Positions 23,541-35,059 of a stretch of 64,000 nucleotides of DNA are shown one piece after another (within the stretch, counting starts at the first letter, position 1; the number at the start of each line of letters is the position of its first letter). The notes beneath the pieces were generated by a model. It was not told where the DNA came from and searched no databases. It saw nothing but the letters and a program-made list of their open reading frames with translations. The position numbers were made by a program, and so were the translations under genes. The stretch comes from Cenococcum geophilum 1.58 (Eukaryota > Ascomycota > Dothideomycetes > Gloniales > Gloniaceae): the NCBI GenBank assembly GCA_001692895.1, contig KV748202.1, forward strand, positions 186,001-250,000, written 5' to 3'.

Positions 23541-23808
23541 ATAGAGTTTTACCAATTTTATCGTTAAATAGACTAATTAAGATTTTCCATCCCTAGGATA
23601 AAAAATTATTATTAGCTTAGTTAAGGTAGTAAGTGGAATTAATATCTTTATAGAGGGTCTTAGTAAGGTAATCTTAACTAATTAAATAACTTTAACCGCT
23701 GGTTAAAGTTCTTTAATATCTTATATATTATATAACTATATAATAAATATTATAATATATTTTAAGTTCTTTTTAAATTTAAGCTTCCTGCTATTATATT
23801 TTGTATAT
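23541..23808. mobile_element. 268-bp insertion with 17-bp TSD carrying two palindromes
   Basis: It is flanked by TTATATTAGGTAGCGGT (23524-23540) and the same with one G/A change (23809-23825). Inside are GATTTTCCATCCCTAGGAT...AATT and AACTTTAACCGCTGGTTAAAG, the two palindromes also present at the 3' end of copia-A. A TSD of this length suits a SINE or truncated LINE. No ORF. Confidence 0.6.
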
Positions 23809-23854
23809 TTATATTAGGTAGCAGTTATTTACCTTTATATTATATCTATCTAGG

Positions 23855-24041
23855 TAAAGTAGGCTATAAAGGATAGTCCTTATAGAATTCTTTTACTAGG
23901 GAAGGCGTATTAGTCTTAATTTGCTTATAAAGTTCCTAGGTTTATATCTTATATCCTTCCTATTTAATAAGAAGTTTAAATTATTTAGACTATGTCTTCT
24001 ATTATATATCGTTAATTAAGTTAATAAAGTAAGAACCGTTA
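23855..24041 (-). pseudogene. gypsy-C chromodomain (C-terminal end of Pol)
   Basis: The minus strand reads K-[stop]-E-G-Y-K-I, then T-[stop]-E-L, where the stops replace Trp: the KWEGY...TWEP signature of a chromodomain. LVKEFYKDYP and PTLP follow at the end. Chromodomains tether chromovirus integrases to methylated histone H3 in heterochromatin. The preceding part of Pol lies across element D, at 33795 onward. Confidence 0.78.
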
Positions 24042-24298
24042 TATGAGGTATATTGCTAGGGTATATAGTAGGGAGTAGGTAAGCCAAGTATGAATTATAA
24101 GGAGAGTTAATGGAAGAGGACGATATAGTAATGAGGGTAGGCAATAGCCTAGTATAGAGACGAACCGATAAGGAGGGAAGGGCTATAAGCCTGAGGAGCT
24201 TATAAGGAGGTGCCAAGCCTAGCCTTCGGCTAGGCCTTAGCTACCCCTTAGAGCTCCTAGGCGATGCAGCCGAGTAAGGGACCAAAAGTACCCTTATA
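24042..24298 (-). repeat. Element D 3' LTR
   Basis: Plus strand TATGAGGTATATTGCTAGGG to AAAAGTACCCTTATA; TG and CA ends mutated to TA. The 66-codon minus-strand frame inside is chance. Confidence 0.9.
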
Positions 24299-25094
24299 TT
24301 GCCCCCCCCCTTAGTTAAGGCTGGCCCCTAGCCCGTATCCTAATAGATTAATTCTATATATAGAAAGGTAAGCAGTGTAGAAGCCTTGCTTATATAGGGA
24401 AATAAAGAAATAGGGGAAAAGGACTAGCTAAGCAGCCTTAATAAAAACCTTAACCTATAGCCAAAACCCAGTAGGAAAAAGGGCCTATTTTAGGTAGGAA
24501 AAGAGCGTCTACTAGTAGGGTAAGACTTGACTATATACAATCAGTCTTAGAGACAATCGCCTACAATTAAGTCTCGACAGCTCTATGGCTGACAGCTAGA
24601 TAGTCTCCGCTTGGAGCCGGCTTAATCGCAAGAATATCCCTTACATTGCCCCCTCCATTACCTTACGGTAGCGGGAGATTATAGAGGGCTCGTCCCGGAA
24701 GGGGTTCGGAGAGATATCGGTATTTAACCGTAATAGGGTCTTGTGAGCTTTTAAAGCAAGCTAGAGCTCTTAGAGCAACTAAAGCTTTGCAGAGATAATC
24801 GCGTAGGATCTTTAAGCTGCTGCCATATCTTTTGGGCAAGCTATAGCTCTTAATGCAAGCTGGAGCTCTTAGAGCGACCAAAGCCTTGCTAGGGGATCGC
24901 GTACGATCTTTGTAAGACGTAGCTCTTTTAGAGACTTTAAACTAACGTCTTAATTACCTTCCCCCGGCCGCGTAATCAGTTTTTGTAAGGAAGTGATGGC
25001 CAAATAGCCATACGCGTGTTTCCTTCCTTCTGAATTACACTGTTATTACGGAGTAATATTGGCAATAAGAAGAGATCACGTAGGATCTAAGAGC
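24299..25094. other. Element D internal region, left part
   Basis: A polypurine tract, then unique sequence, then units of a structured repeat: GAGACAATCGCCTACAATT-AAGTCTC (about 24550), AAGCTAGAGCTCTTAGAGC (24757), GATCGCGTACGATC-type boxes (about 24893) and ATCACGTAGGATCTAAGAGC just before hAT-1. Minus-strand ORFs here are not protein-like. Confidence 0.7.
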
Positions 25095-25429
25095 CAGTGA
25101 TCTTATTGGACTGGGGTCTAGTTAGAGCTCCAGTGTGGATTCAAATTCGATGTGGATTTGGATTGGGCCTTCTAATTGGTGGATTGGAGTGGATCTTCGT
25201 TAATTTAACTCCTGGAGCTCCAGATCTATACCTAATTCGAACTGCGGCTGAGGAGGAATAGAGCACTAAGGAGTCAATGCACAATATAGAGCCAATTAGC
25301 AACCCTCGCGACTTTACTACTGACTCGGTGTCTAATAGGTAGTGCATTAGCTATAGAATTTTAGGACACCTAGTTATCCTACTACCGCTACTATCGCCTC
25401 TGCTGTTGCGGCTCTATATCTACACTTAC

Positions 25430-27850
25430 TGTTATGGTGTTATATTCGACTTTCCTACCTCCGCAATAGAACGATTTCTCTCGGTGCGCCCACCTCCACT
25501 ATCTGACGATATTATCCTCGCCCCAAAATCAATTAATTTAAAAGCCGACGACACGAAGGAGGTGGTTAAGTTTAAGCTGTAGGGCAAGAACTATATTCGA
25601 TATAACGCCTTAACGAAGAAGCCAAAGCATATAAGACAACGTATATCACCTATATGGCTTTAGGGTAAGGATCTGCAGCTAAAGAAAGGCGACAGCTCAA
25701 TTATATATTACTACTGTTATATTTATAAGAGGTTAAAGAAGCCGTAAAAGCTCTCTATCGTGTCAAGCGGAAGATCTACCGCGTTAACTTACCTTATTAA
25801 GGATCATAATATAGACAAGGTTATAGGCTTACTAAAGAAGTATAGCGAGATAGCTCTAACTCAATTAACGATCAAGGATTATCCTGCCAAGAGGTCGCTC
25901 ATTTGGAGTCGTAATTTTAATACTTTTAAGCAGCTGCTTATACGATGGGTTATATATTATTATATTGCCTTCTTCCAGTTTAAGAATATCTATTTCCGTT
26001 AGCTGTTATTCTTTATATACTCTAGGCTTAAGAAGTTCTTACTAAAGGCCTTTAGAATGATTCGTGGGTAGGTAATTAAAGCGTTTAAGATATAGAAGGG
26101 TGAATTAAGGAACAAGCTTAAGAACTCCCGTAGTATGATCTTAATATCCTTTAATCTCTAGACGTCGCCAAATATACTTAGGGTCCTTAATATAGTTGCA
26201 CATTTTATTAATTAAGCTAGCAAGCGTCGCTATATAGTATTGGGCCTGCGCGAAGTTATTAGTAAATATAGCGGTGAGAATATAGCGGCCGTCCTCCTTA
26301 ATATCTTTAAAGACTATAAGATTCGTGGTAATATTAGGTATTTTATAGCCGATAATACAGAGTCGAATAATACGTGTATTAATATAATACTTTAAGCGCT
26401 CTATTTAGGAATGTTAGCAAAGAAAAGGAAGGCCCGTAGGCTCTATTGTTTTAGTTATATTACAAACCTTTACGCCCAGGCCTTTATTATAGGAGTTAAT
26501 ACAGAGAAAGTATATAAAGATTTGGCTGCTACATATCGCGACTAGGATCTTAAGAGGATAGAGCAACTTTAGAAGAAGCGCAGAGCTATTAGATTACTTT
26601 ATAACCTTATGCAATATATTTAAATAACCCCCTAGCGTTATATGGTATTTAAAAGGATTAAAATTAGAGGTGCTTTGGCTAAGTTTAACGGCTTAGAGGT
26701 ACGTAATAGAGCTTTAGTGTTAAGATTTTAGTCGCGATTTTATGTATAACGTTAAAAGCTAAAGATTTAATTGGCTTAGCTAAGGATTATTAATTAACCG
26801 GAGGAAAATTAAAACCCTTTTCTAAATATTTAATACTAATACCTGCTAGCTTATTTAAAACAATCAAACGCGTTAGAATTCCTTATTTTTAGCTATCTCT
26901 TACTCTCTTAATTATAGAGAACGTATTATAAAGTTCTGCTAGGAGTATATACCGGGTTTAGGCGTAAAAGCACTTAGTAAAGATAACCTACTCTCTACGC
27001 GTTATTAGCAAGAGCTTAAGCATCTATATAATTACCTTAAAGCTTTTTATAAGGCTACTATTATAATAGAAGGCAAGTATGTAGGCCTTATAGATTACTT
27101 CTAAACTCTTAATTGGCTTTTACTAGAGCTTAAAAAAACGCAGCAAAAGTTTACTAAGCTTGCCGTCTAAAAACGTCAAACCGCAGAGTTATAAAACTAT
27201 AAGCAATTGGCTGCCTGCTCAGAGGCTGCTTAGCAGAAGTATAAGAAGTACTACTATAAGGCAAATAATACCAGCGCCTATTACACAGCGATCGTTCTTA
27301 ATCTAATACTTAAGATACAGTGGTTTTAAGACAACTAGGGGGAGCACAAAAATAAGAAGGTTTAGATTCTAAAAGTTAAAGCTCTTATAAGAGAGCTCTG
27401 GCTTAAATATAAAGGCAAGCTATAAGGCGCGCCCTTAGTAAATATATAAAATTCTATAAAGCCGTCACCAAAGCTAAAGACTTACGCTTCTGCTCGCAAT
27501 CACAAGCGCCTCAAAACGGTGCACTCCGACGACGTTACTACTACGCCTATTACCATCGCCGACCGTCTTCAGGAATATTTAGAAACGAACTACCTCAGCA
27601 TAGGCAACTTTAACGATTTTAACGTTATACAATACTGGCTAGATCGCTACGAGAGCCAGCCCAATCTTACTCAGTTTACTCTTAATATACTTATAATACC
27701 GCCTATATCAAATAAGTGCGAGCGACTCTTTAGCAGCTGCAAGATCCTCTTAAAGGACCATCACTCTCACTTATAAATAGATATTATTAAGGCCAATAAG
27801 TGCCTCCGCCACTAGTATAGGCAGCGTGGTCGATTAAGCGGCCAGTCCAT
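25430..27850 (+). pseudogene. hAT-1 transposase remnant
   Basis: Near the N terminus a BED-type zinc finger can be seen (YYCYIYKRLKK ... LIKDHNID, about 25700-25820), with one Cys lost. Then RRYIVLGLREVISKYSGENI and NIRYFIADNTESNNTCIN (about 26230-26380) form the catalytic core. At about 27519-27776 the dimerisation domain is intact for 85 codons: FNVIQYWLDRYESQPNLTQF, PPISNKCERLFSSCKILLKD. Stops between 26700 and 27500 are mostly RIP type with some frameshifts. The family cuts and pastes with 8-bp duplications. Inactive. Confidence 0.85.
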
Positions 27851-27899
27851 AGTCTAACTAACGCCCAATTAATCGCCCTATTTTTAGCTACCCAATCCA

Positions 27900-30800
27900 G
27901 TCAGTCCATAAGGTTATTCATCTTAATCCGGATTACATCCAATTAAGGCCGGATATTAGGTATAGAAGTAAGTATTAGTAGCAGTATTAAAAGTAGCTGA
28001 TAACGGTATAGGCCTAGGAGGAAATAAGCTTTAGGATAGATCTAAGAGTTAGTTTATAAGCCCTAAATTAACTTAATTTAATAGTAATACACGCTATTAG
28101 AAGCCACTATATTAGAGGCGCGGACAGGAGGCCTTCCGGTAGAGCTATTATAGTAAGATGGCCTTATATGGTCATTCACCCTAAAGTCAGTTTAGTAATG
28201 GGCTTAGGGGAGGTACAAAATCGGGCCTAGACCAGCCAAAAGTTGCCCAATTTACGTCTTATATACGCTACTTAAAAGCCCAAGCGTAATAGAATCAATA
28301 TCACTGCATTAGGTGGTAATTAAGGGGTAGGGGATTAGGTAGTAGTAATTAAGGAGGCATATTACGGGGTGTTATAAGATTTAAGTTATAGGGGAGGCCC
28401 ATACATATAACCTTAATCCTATTAATCTAATTAGCTAGATTAAGGTTTAAACCGTACGCAGAAAACAACTTTAACTTACCCGCATCATCAACTCCTTTCT
28501 CTCACCAACACTACACCATCGCCACATCTAATTTCACTATTCTAAGGCGTAGAAACTACTTTAATATAATCATAATGGCTGCCAGAAAATTTGTTACGCG
28601 TTTAAAGCACGCGCTATTATACGCGTGTTATAACAAGAACGCGAACGTGATGCGATTAAAATCACAATATAAAAGGTTAATAACCCTTAAAGAGAACTCT
28701 CTACCAAGTCGTTTCTATATCATTAAACTACCTCTTTTACTTCCTCTATCTGTCAATTATTATAGATCGCTTTATTACTCAAGTTCCAACCGCCTCCTAC
28801 TACTCTATAGGCTCTTCTTATAGCCACGCGTCGTCTTCCAATAGCTCTAGCAGCTTACCAAGCTGCCTTCACAGCAGCCCTCTTAAGAGCACTTACTCTC
28901 CTATAGGCTCTACTATTTAAGAAACCGCTGATTATATTATTATAGACTCTCCTCCCAATAATTCCAAAGCAGAAGACTCTGATATTTATTAAGGAAGCAA
29001 TAAAAAGCAATTTATAAAAAACAACCGTCGAGCAATAACCCGGAAGGACCTTCCATTCAGTTACAAGCCTTCCTTTCTACGCCGCCGGCGCGCCCGGAAG
29101 TCATATATATGGGCTTATAGCTATCCAGTTAAGAACCAAGCTAGGCGTAATTACTAGGCCTGCGAGCAGTATACGTTAAGCTCTAGATACTTTATTTATA
29201 ATACTAATAATCTAACAGCAAGTAATAGGCGTCTTCCAAAAAGCTCAGCATAACTTTATATTTGCTACAAGTGGAACTTCTTATATTATTAAACACCTCC
29301 AGAGGCACCACCGTATCAGTCACAACGGTGCTAATCTTACTACTAAGAATCCTTCTACCTCTCCTACCTCTCCTACCTCCAGAACCGCGCCCACAATGTC
29401 CTATAACCTAGTTACCCCAATTAATTTAGATAAGGCGCGGAAGCTATTCACTAAGTTTATTATTATAGAAGGAATCACCAGGTGCCAAAGCACAAGCCCT
29501 TAGCTGCAGCGCCTTATTAAGCTCTTAAATCCTACCGCAGATAGTATCTACCCTAACTCTTATAATACTAGCCATAAGTGAATTAAGGCATAATACATTA
29601 AAGCCTATAAAGCCGTTACTAAGCTTTTATGGAATGCAATTAGTAGGATATATATAAGCTTTAACGCTTAAAATTCACGCAGTAACCTCTGTGTTCTATT
29701 AGTGGTGGCCCACTTTACTAACCAGCTCGGCCATCTATAGGCTCTTCCAATTAGCTTGCCTAAAATCTATAGCTCTAAAACTAGTAAGAATATAGTAGCT
29801 CTTCTCTCTAGCGTATTCAAACGCTATAATATTACCTATAAGCTTAGCTTCCTCATTACCGACAATACGACCACAAATAATAGAGTCATCAATCTTCTAT
29901 CTACCCGGTATAGATAGGACGCTAAGCAACACCGCATTAGGTATTCTGGCCATATCCTTAACCTTATAGCAAAGGCAATTATATTTAGCGACGGTATAAG
30001 CCTTTTTAAGAGGAGGCTTACAAGCATAAGCGAGGAAGATCAGTACACCAAGTAGAGGAAGAAGAGCTTAATTGGTAAGGTGCATAATATCGTTCAATAG
30101 CTGCGAGGCTCGCCCAAACATATACAGGCCTTTAAGGAGCTCCAGAAGTTCTACCCCTCTCTTAAATTAAAGCCAGATAAGTTATTTAAGGCGTATTCAC
30201 TACCAAGCAATAGGGGAGTTAGGTGGAACTCAACGTTCTTACAGGTAGATACTAGTAAGCAAAGCTTTTATATTATAACTCTAGAAAAAATCGTTGGCAA
30301 TATTAGCCTCCCACCCGCCTTAATAATCTTCCTAATTCTTATTTTTTTTATTCTCCTATTTTAGAGCATTAAAAGAGGCCTTATATTATGCAGCTCCGCT
30401 ATTTAGAACCTTCTTATATAATAGTGTTAATACTTAGATAAAGACTGGCAATTTAGCTTTTATATTACGGATTTCCTTACAATACTCTCCTTATCAAATC
30501 GTCTATTTTCTTTCCTTAATAAATACGTAGCCATCTTAAAAATATTACTAAGCACCGCATCTTATATGGTTTTAGTATAAACTACAGCCAAATTATATAT
30601 ATGCAAGTACCGTATATCTATTTATTAAATAGCTTCTAATTTTTTCCTACAGTACTGCCACTTCGCAATGCAATTAACATCACCTATTCGCGCCACATAG
30701 CTCTATCGCGAGACCGCCTTACAGGCGATAACTGGGCTAAATTAGAACAGTTTTATTTACTACTTTTACCTCTATAGGAAATAACAAAGCAAATTAAGGG

Positions 30801-31700
30801 TAACGCCAGCGACGGCTCTTATAGAGCTTTATAGGAGGTGCTCCCTATAATAGATTATATTTTAGAGCACCTAGAATCTACTACGAAGGAGCTCCAATAT
30901 AAGCCAAATAGCTATTTTAAAACTGGTACGAATTTTACTAGTCTATTAAAGCTCAATTACTAACCCCTCTATGTAAAATAGCTGTGGATTTTAGCCACCT
31001 TAAGATACGAAGCTACTACTTACGCACCAATCTTACACCTGCTTATCGAGCAGCTGTTATCCTATATCCTACCCTCAAGTTTAAATACTTTAAGGAGAAG
31101 TAGGCAGAGAATAAGGCCTAGATTAAGGACTGTAAAACTACAGTAAAGGCCTACTAGGTTAACTATATGCAGCAACATCAAATTGCAGTTATAGCTAAGG
31201 AGCAAGCTGCTGCATCTAAATTAATACCTCAACCAACTACACCTAAAGATCCTAAAGAAGAGAAGCTTTTACCATTTAGGCGCTTTTTATAGCTCACAGG
31301 TGTTAAAGAGCGAAAGCTTGAAGATAAGTTAGAGAGATATTACGCCTTAAAGCCTAATATAGAAGTTCGCAACCCCATTAAGTGGTAGCTTAATTATCGC
31401 GAGGAGTATCCTAACCTTTATATACTAGCTCTAGAGCTTCATTCTTACCCCAGAATAAGCTCCAAATACAAACGGATCTTCAGCAACACTAGTAGGATAG
31501 TAACACCCAATCGTAATCGCTTTTCGGCTGCATTGTTAGAAGAGGAAGAGTGCCTAAGGAAGTAGTTAAGAATGGGTGTTCCTGGTGCTTAATTAGGTGT
31601 CAGATTTGCTACATTTCATTACTTATTCTACTTGGTAATATAGTAATATTTAGCTTCTTATTTTCTGCTATCATTAGTTTTAAAATCAAGATCTATTCTA
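27900..31700 (+). mobile_element. Second hAT (hAT-2) nested in hAT-1, limits approximate
   Basis: A complete second transposase coding region lies downstream of the first, inside the TIRs of hAT-1. No TIR or TSD could be fixed, so the limits are a guess from where hAT-1 coding ends and where the second transposase ends. The stretch 27850-28570 has no ORF that resembles a protein. Confidence 0.55.
28575..31620 (+). pseudogene. hAT-2 transposase remnant
   Basis: It starts at an ATG with MAARKFVTRLKHA (a chance start is possible). A BED-like finger region follows at about 29040-29230 (RKDLPFSYKPSFLRRRRAR, YQACEQYTLSSRYFIYN). The core reads LCVLLVVAHFTNQLGHLQAL (29690), ITYKLSFLITDNTTTNNRVI (29830) and IRYSGHILNLIAKAI (29935). 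The end reads YPRISSKYKRIFSNTSRIVT (about 31445) and NRNRFSAALLEEEECLRK, the hAT C-terminal dimerisation motif. RIP stops and frameshifts break it. It is clearly different from hAT-1 and hAT-3. Confidence 0.8.
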
Positions 31701-31728
31701 ACACCATGCCAAGGATCACAATTGAGAT

Positions 31729-32031
31729 TTGGGCTCTAGATCTATAAGCGATCGATATTCTAACGCCGAGCCTCAACTTGAGCCTCACCACCATGCCAAG
31801 GATCGCGAGTTCCATTCAAATCGCCCGATTACGGGCGTTTGTAATCGGGCCTTATTAATCTGGCCAATCCAACGGCTCCAATTAAGAGGCCAATCCGTCC
31901 ATCTAATCCTTAACGATCCAGACGCCGGGCAACTAACCACGCTAAGTATGGGCCTCCGCGCAAGGGCACGTTTAACAATACAGATGTCAGAGTTACAGAG
32001 GGAGAGCCTATACCACAAATGGTATCACTAA
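31729..32031 (+). other. Stop-free frame upstream of the alanine-rich ORF
   Basis: A 100-codon open frame with no ATG at its first codon; the first internal Met is MGLRARARLTIQ. It ends MSELQRESLYHKWYH-stop, overlapping the start of the next ORF by 13 bases. The last 15 residues look like the start of the coiled coil that continues in the next frame, so a one-base indel may have split a single gene. A hairpin CCCGATTACGGGCG...GTAATCGGG lies at 31830-31850. Not recognised. Confidence 0.4.
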
Positions 32032-32291
32032 AGGAGGCCTTAAGGGCTCGAGTTGCTGCGTACCAAAAAGCTATAGAGGAAGCTACAAAGGCGGTAGTAG
32101 AAGCGGCGGCAAATGCGGCAGCAAATGCAGCAGCGGAGGCAGCTCCGGAGGAGCCAGGTAGGCCAGGTGAGCCAGTAGTTATAGAGCCAGATGAGGGCGA
32201 GAATAAGAGCCACGATGAGGACGCATATGCTGCCTTTGAGGAGTCGATTGAGGTAGAAGATTACAAAGCTTCTTATTTAGAAGCTTTGTGA
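32019..32291 (+). CDS. Hypothetical 90-residue alanine-rich/acidic protein at the hAT-1 3' end
   Basis: An ATG-to-TGA ORF with no internal stop in a region where almost every other frame is destroyed. Residues 1-45 are predicted helical: KEALRARVAAYQKAIEEA, then VVEAAANAAANAAAEAA. Residues 46-60 are Pro/Gly/Glu-rich (EEPGRPGEPVV) and the tail is acidic, ending FEESIEVEDYKASYLEAL. No catalytic motif, signal peptide or membrane segment. It sits 184 bases inside the right TIR of hAT-1, so it may be a second gene of that transposon. I do not recognise a named family. Expression is unknown. Confidence 0.5.
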   Translation: MVSLKEALRARVAAYQKAIEEATKAVVEAAANAAANAAAEAAPEEPGRPGEPVVIEPDEGENKSHDEDAYAAFEESIEVEDYKASYLEAL

Positions 32292-32475
32292 TTTTAGGGT
32301 TAATTTAGTACGTTCTTCCTTTCTTACCTTTTCCTTACCCTCTGCCAAGACTTACTATTTATAGTATATAATTAATCTGGAGCCGTATTAGAGTCCTGGA
32401 GCTCCACCACCTATTTACTATATGGAGTGGATTTGGGGGTCAAATCCACTCCAACCCAGTCCAATAAGATCACTG

Positions 32476-33532
32476 CTAAGAGCTGCTGCCATTCTCTTGG
32501 GCAAGCTATAGCTCTTAATGCAAGCAGTAGCTTGCGAGATCACATAGGATCTCTGAGCCGAAGCTCTTGAGGTAAGCCGTAGCTTAATGAGAGACAACCG
32601 CCTACGGTTTAGTCTCTGCAGCCTTCAGGCTGACAGCCGGAGAGTCTCCGGATCGGGCCGTAGCCCTTGGACGAGCCGTAGCTCTTGATGCAAGCTAGAG
32701 CTCTTGGAGCGACCAAAGCCTTGCAAAAAGATGATCGCGTACGATCTTTAAGCCGTAGCTCTTAGACGAGCCGTAGCTCTAAGAGACAACCGCCTACGGT
32801 TTAGTCTCGGCAGCCCTTTGGCTGACAATCGGAAACTTTCCGGGTTGGGCCATAGCCCTAATTGCATTTAATCTGAAAGAGAGGGTAGTAGCTGTAGCTT
32901 TAAAGACTAGCCGTCAGTTCCTTAGATAGCTATTAAATAGCAATCGGATAGCCTCTAGGGTAGCTACATCTCTTTAAGGACGTTTAACCTTCTAATCTCT
33001 GTTGGTGGGACCTCTGTAGTAAGTGAACCGCGGTTGGCTATAGAGTGTTTGCAAGCTTAATCACGTAGGATCCCCCTTAACTCCTGCTAGAAAGCTTTCG
33101 GATAGTAATCGAATTACCTTTGGGTTGCCGTCGGGGCAGAGCTACACCGCTGCACTGCTAATCGTATGCAGGTGTACCAATCGCCAGGGGATGATCGCGT
33201 ACGATCTGGATAGCACCGACCCTTAGCCAGGTAGCTACCGTCTCCCTTGTCTCCTAATCCGTATCTACCACTATAAGCGGATGCGATCTGCCAGACGTCT
33301 GCTGGTGTAGCTGCTCTGCAGCATACGCGATCGTCCTAGGTAAGGTAGAGGACCTGATCCGTATTCCAACACCGTTATGCGGATGCGATCTCTAGGCGTC
33401 TGCTGGTGTACCTGCTGTGTCGCGGTGAACGCGATCGTCCTAGGTAAAAATGGAGGATCATGAAATTGCTTGAGGGCGAAGCCCTTGGCTTGCTGCAGGC
33501 TACTACCCGCAAGGGTATAGGATTGGTTTGAA
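32476..33532. repeat. Element D internal region, right part: structured repeats
   Basis: Units of about 180 bp recur: AGAGACAACCGCCTACGGT with closing GTCTC, then GCAGCC-TTC-GGCTGAC, CGGAGAGTCTCCG, GGGCCGTAGCCC, and a box GATCGCGTACGATC (32590-32670 and 32771-32855; box also at 33195). Each forms a short hairpin. A second type, GCGGATGCGATC...GGCGTCTGCTGGTGTA...GATCGTCCTAGGTAA, repeats at about 33275-33340 and 33380-33450. No ORF. The end next to the right LTR (GGTTTGAATG) would hold the primer-binding site. Confidence 0.75.
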
Positions 33533-33789
33533 TGTAAGGCACATTACTAGGGTGTATAGTAGGGAGCAGGCAAGCCGAGCATGAATCACAAGAAGAGTCG
33601 ATGGAAGAGGACGATATGGTAATGAGGGTAGGCAATAGCCTAGTACAGAGGCGCACCGATGAGGAGGGAAGGGCTGTAAGCCTAAGGAGCTTATAAGGAG
33701 GTGCCAAGCCTAGCCTTTAGCTAGGCCTTGGCTACCCCTTAGAGCTCCTAGGCGATGCAGCTAAGTAAGGGACCAAAAGTACCCTTACA
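33533..33789 (-). repeat. Element D 5' LTR
   Basis: Plus strand TGTAAGGCACATTACTAGGG to AAAAGTACCCTTACA, 257 bp. It keeps TG and CA ends lost in the left copy; differences from it are transitions. The TSD CGTTA follows. Confidence 0.92.
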
Positions 33790-33794
33790 CGTTA

Positions 33795-35059
33795 CCATTA
33801 TTAACAATTATAAGAGGTAGTGGTAGTACTTTATAAGTTATAGGTTTACCCTTTAAGAATTACAGTAAGTTTACATAAAACGTTAGATATATTTTTATCT
33901 TAGTTAGTAGTTTAAGCCTATAAGCGTACGGGCTTAGTATCTTCTTAATTTAGTATAGGCCCGTAAACTTCCAGTTTAGTTTCTTTAAGGGTTATTAAGT
34001 CTTTAGGTTTTATATATTTAGGTAAACTATATTACCTTTCTTAAAGTCCTACGCAAGAGCTTGTTCTTTATTTATATACTATTTCTATACTATTTAAGCG
34101 TACGCTAATTTACTTTATAATAGTTCCGTTAACTACTTTATTTAATTAGCAAAGTTATACGCGTTAATTAGTTAAATCCTTTTAATTATAGGTCCTATTA
34201 TATTAATTTTGGGTTATAGTTTAAATCTAAGTTAAGGGTTTTATCCGTAAGTTATATAAAACGGCATTACGCCTATTAATTTATTTCTTATATTATTTAC
34301 AGTAAACTTAGTTAAAGGTAGCTATATTTCCCAGTTATTTTATAGGTATTATTCTATAATCGCGTTTACAATTTTAGTTTAACTATCTATCTTTAGATAA
34401 AATGCAGTTAAGAGTTATATTTATATACTTAATTGCTTATATAGGGCTTACTAGAAGTCTAAAACGAACTAGCTTCTATAGTTAGATATTATTAAATTAG
34501 GAAGTCCGTATAGCTTAAAGATATACTTAATAAAACATTTAGCTACTAATATTGTATTTATTAAGTCTATAGGAATTATATATTACATTTTTATAAAATA
34601 GTTAATAACTACTATAATATTTATAAACCTATTATTATTAGGTAGGTTAACTATAAAGTTAATTAAGATATCTTACCATCTTTATATTAGAATTGGCAAC
34701 GGTTAAAGTACTCCTTACTTCTTTATATAAGAGGTCTTTTTATACATATATATTTTATATACTTAAATATATTTTCGTATATAGTTATATATTATAGGCT
34801 AGTAATATACTTATTAGATAATCTTATAGGTCTTTATATAGCTAGAATACCCTACTATAGAGAAATTGTATATAAATTTAAGTATCTTAAATTATAAGGG
34901 TTTTGAATTTGGAATTACTATTTTCTATTAATAGTATAACTAATTATTACGGATTTTGCATTTAGCGAGTATAATATCCTTATATTACCGTTTCTCTATT
35001 TAAATTACTTTTATTATATCTACTATTTAGAGGTTATTCTTATATTTATACTCTATTAA
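33795..35059 (-). pseudogene. gypsy-C integrase remnant
   Basis: The minus strand continues Pol of gypsy-C between gypsy-B (right) and element D (left). Position after RNase H (43240 onward) and before the chromodomain (23855) places the integrase here, and the frame runs into the chromodomain across D. It is heavily RIP-mutated, and I could not point to all three catalytic acidic residues. The call rests mainly on element structure. Confidence 0.68.

Larger units (their letters stand above)
25095..32475 (+). mobile_element. hAT DNA transposon hAT-1
   Basis: TIRs CAGTGATCTTATTGGACTGG (25095) and its exact inverse ending at 32475; perfect 8-bp TSD CTAAGAGC at 25087-25094 and 32476-32483. Subterminal GGAGTGGATTTGG-like repeats lie on both sides. 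At 7.4 kb it is too long for one hAT; a second hAT transposase lies inside it (28575-31620). RIP is lighter here than in the surrounding gypsy-C. Confidence 0.92.
24042..33789 (-). mobile_element. Non-coding LTR element D (LARD/TRIM-like), host of hAT-1
   Basis: Two 257-bp LTRs, TSD CGTTA at 24037-24041 and 33790-33794. The G/C-run GCCCCCCCCCTTAG next to the left LTR reads as a polypurine tract on the minus strand, giving the orientation. Without hAT-1 the element is about 2.36 kb. Its internal part holds no Gag or Pol homology, only short repeats with hairpins. It must have been mobilised by another element's enzymes (inference). The donor is not identifiable here. Confidence 0.85.

Noticed and set aside
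24016..25347. Minus-strand ORFs of 66-72 codons near element D and hAT-1
   Set aside because: They lie in an LTR or in non-coding structured repeats, and a similar frame recurs in the other LTR (33375-33707) only because the DNA is repeated.
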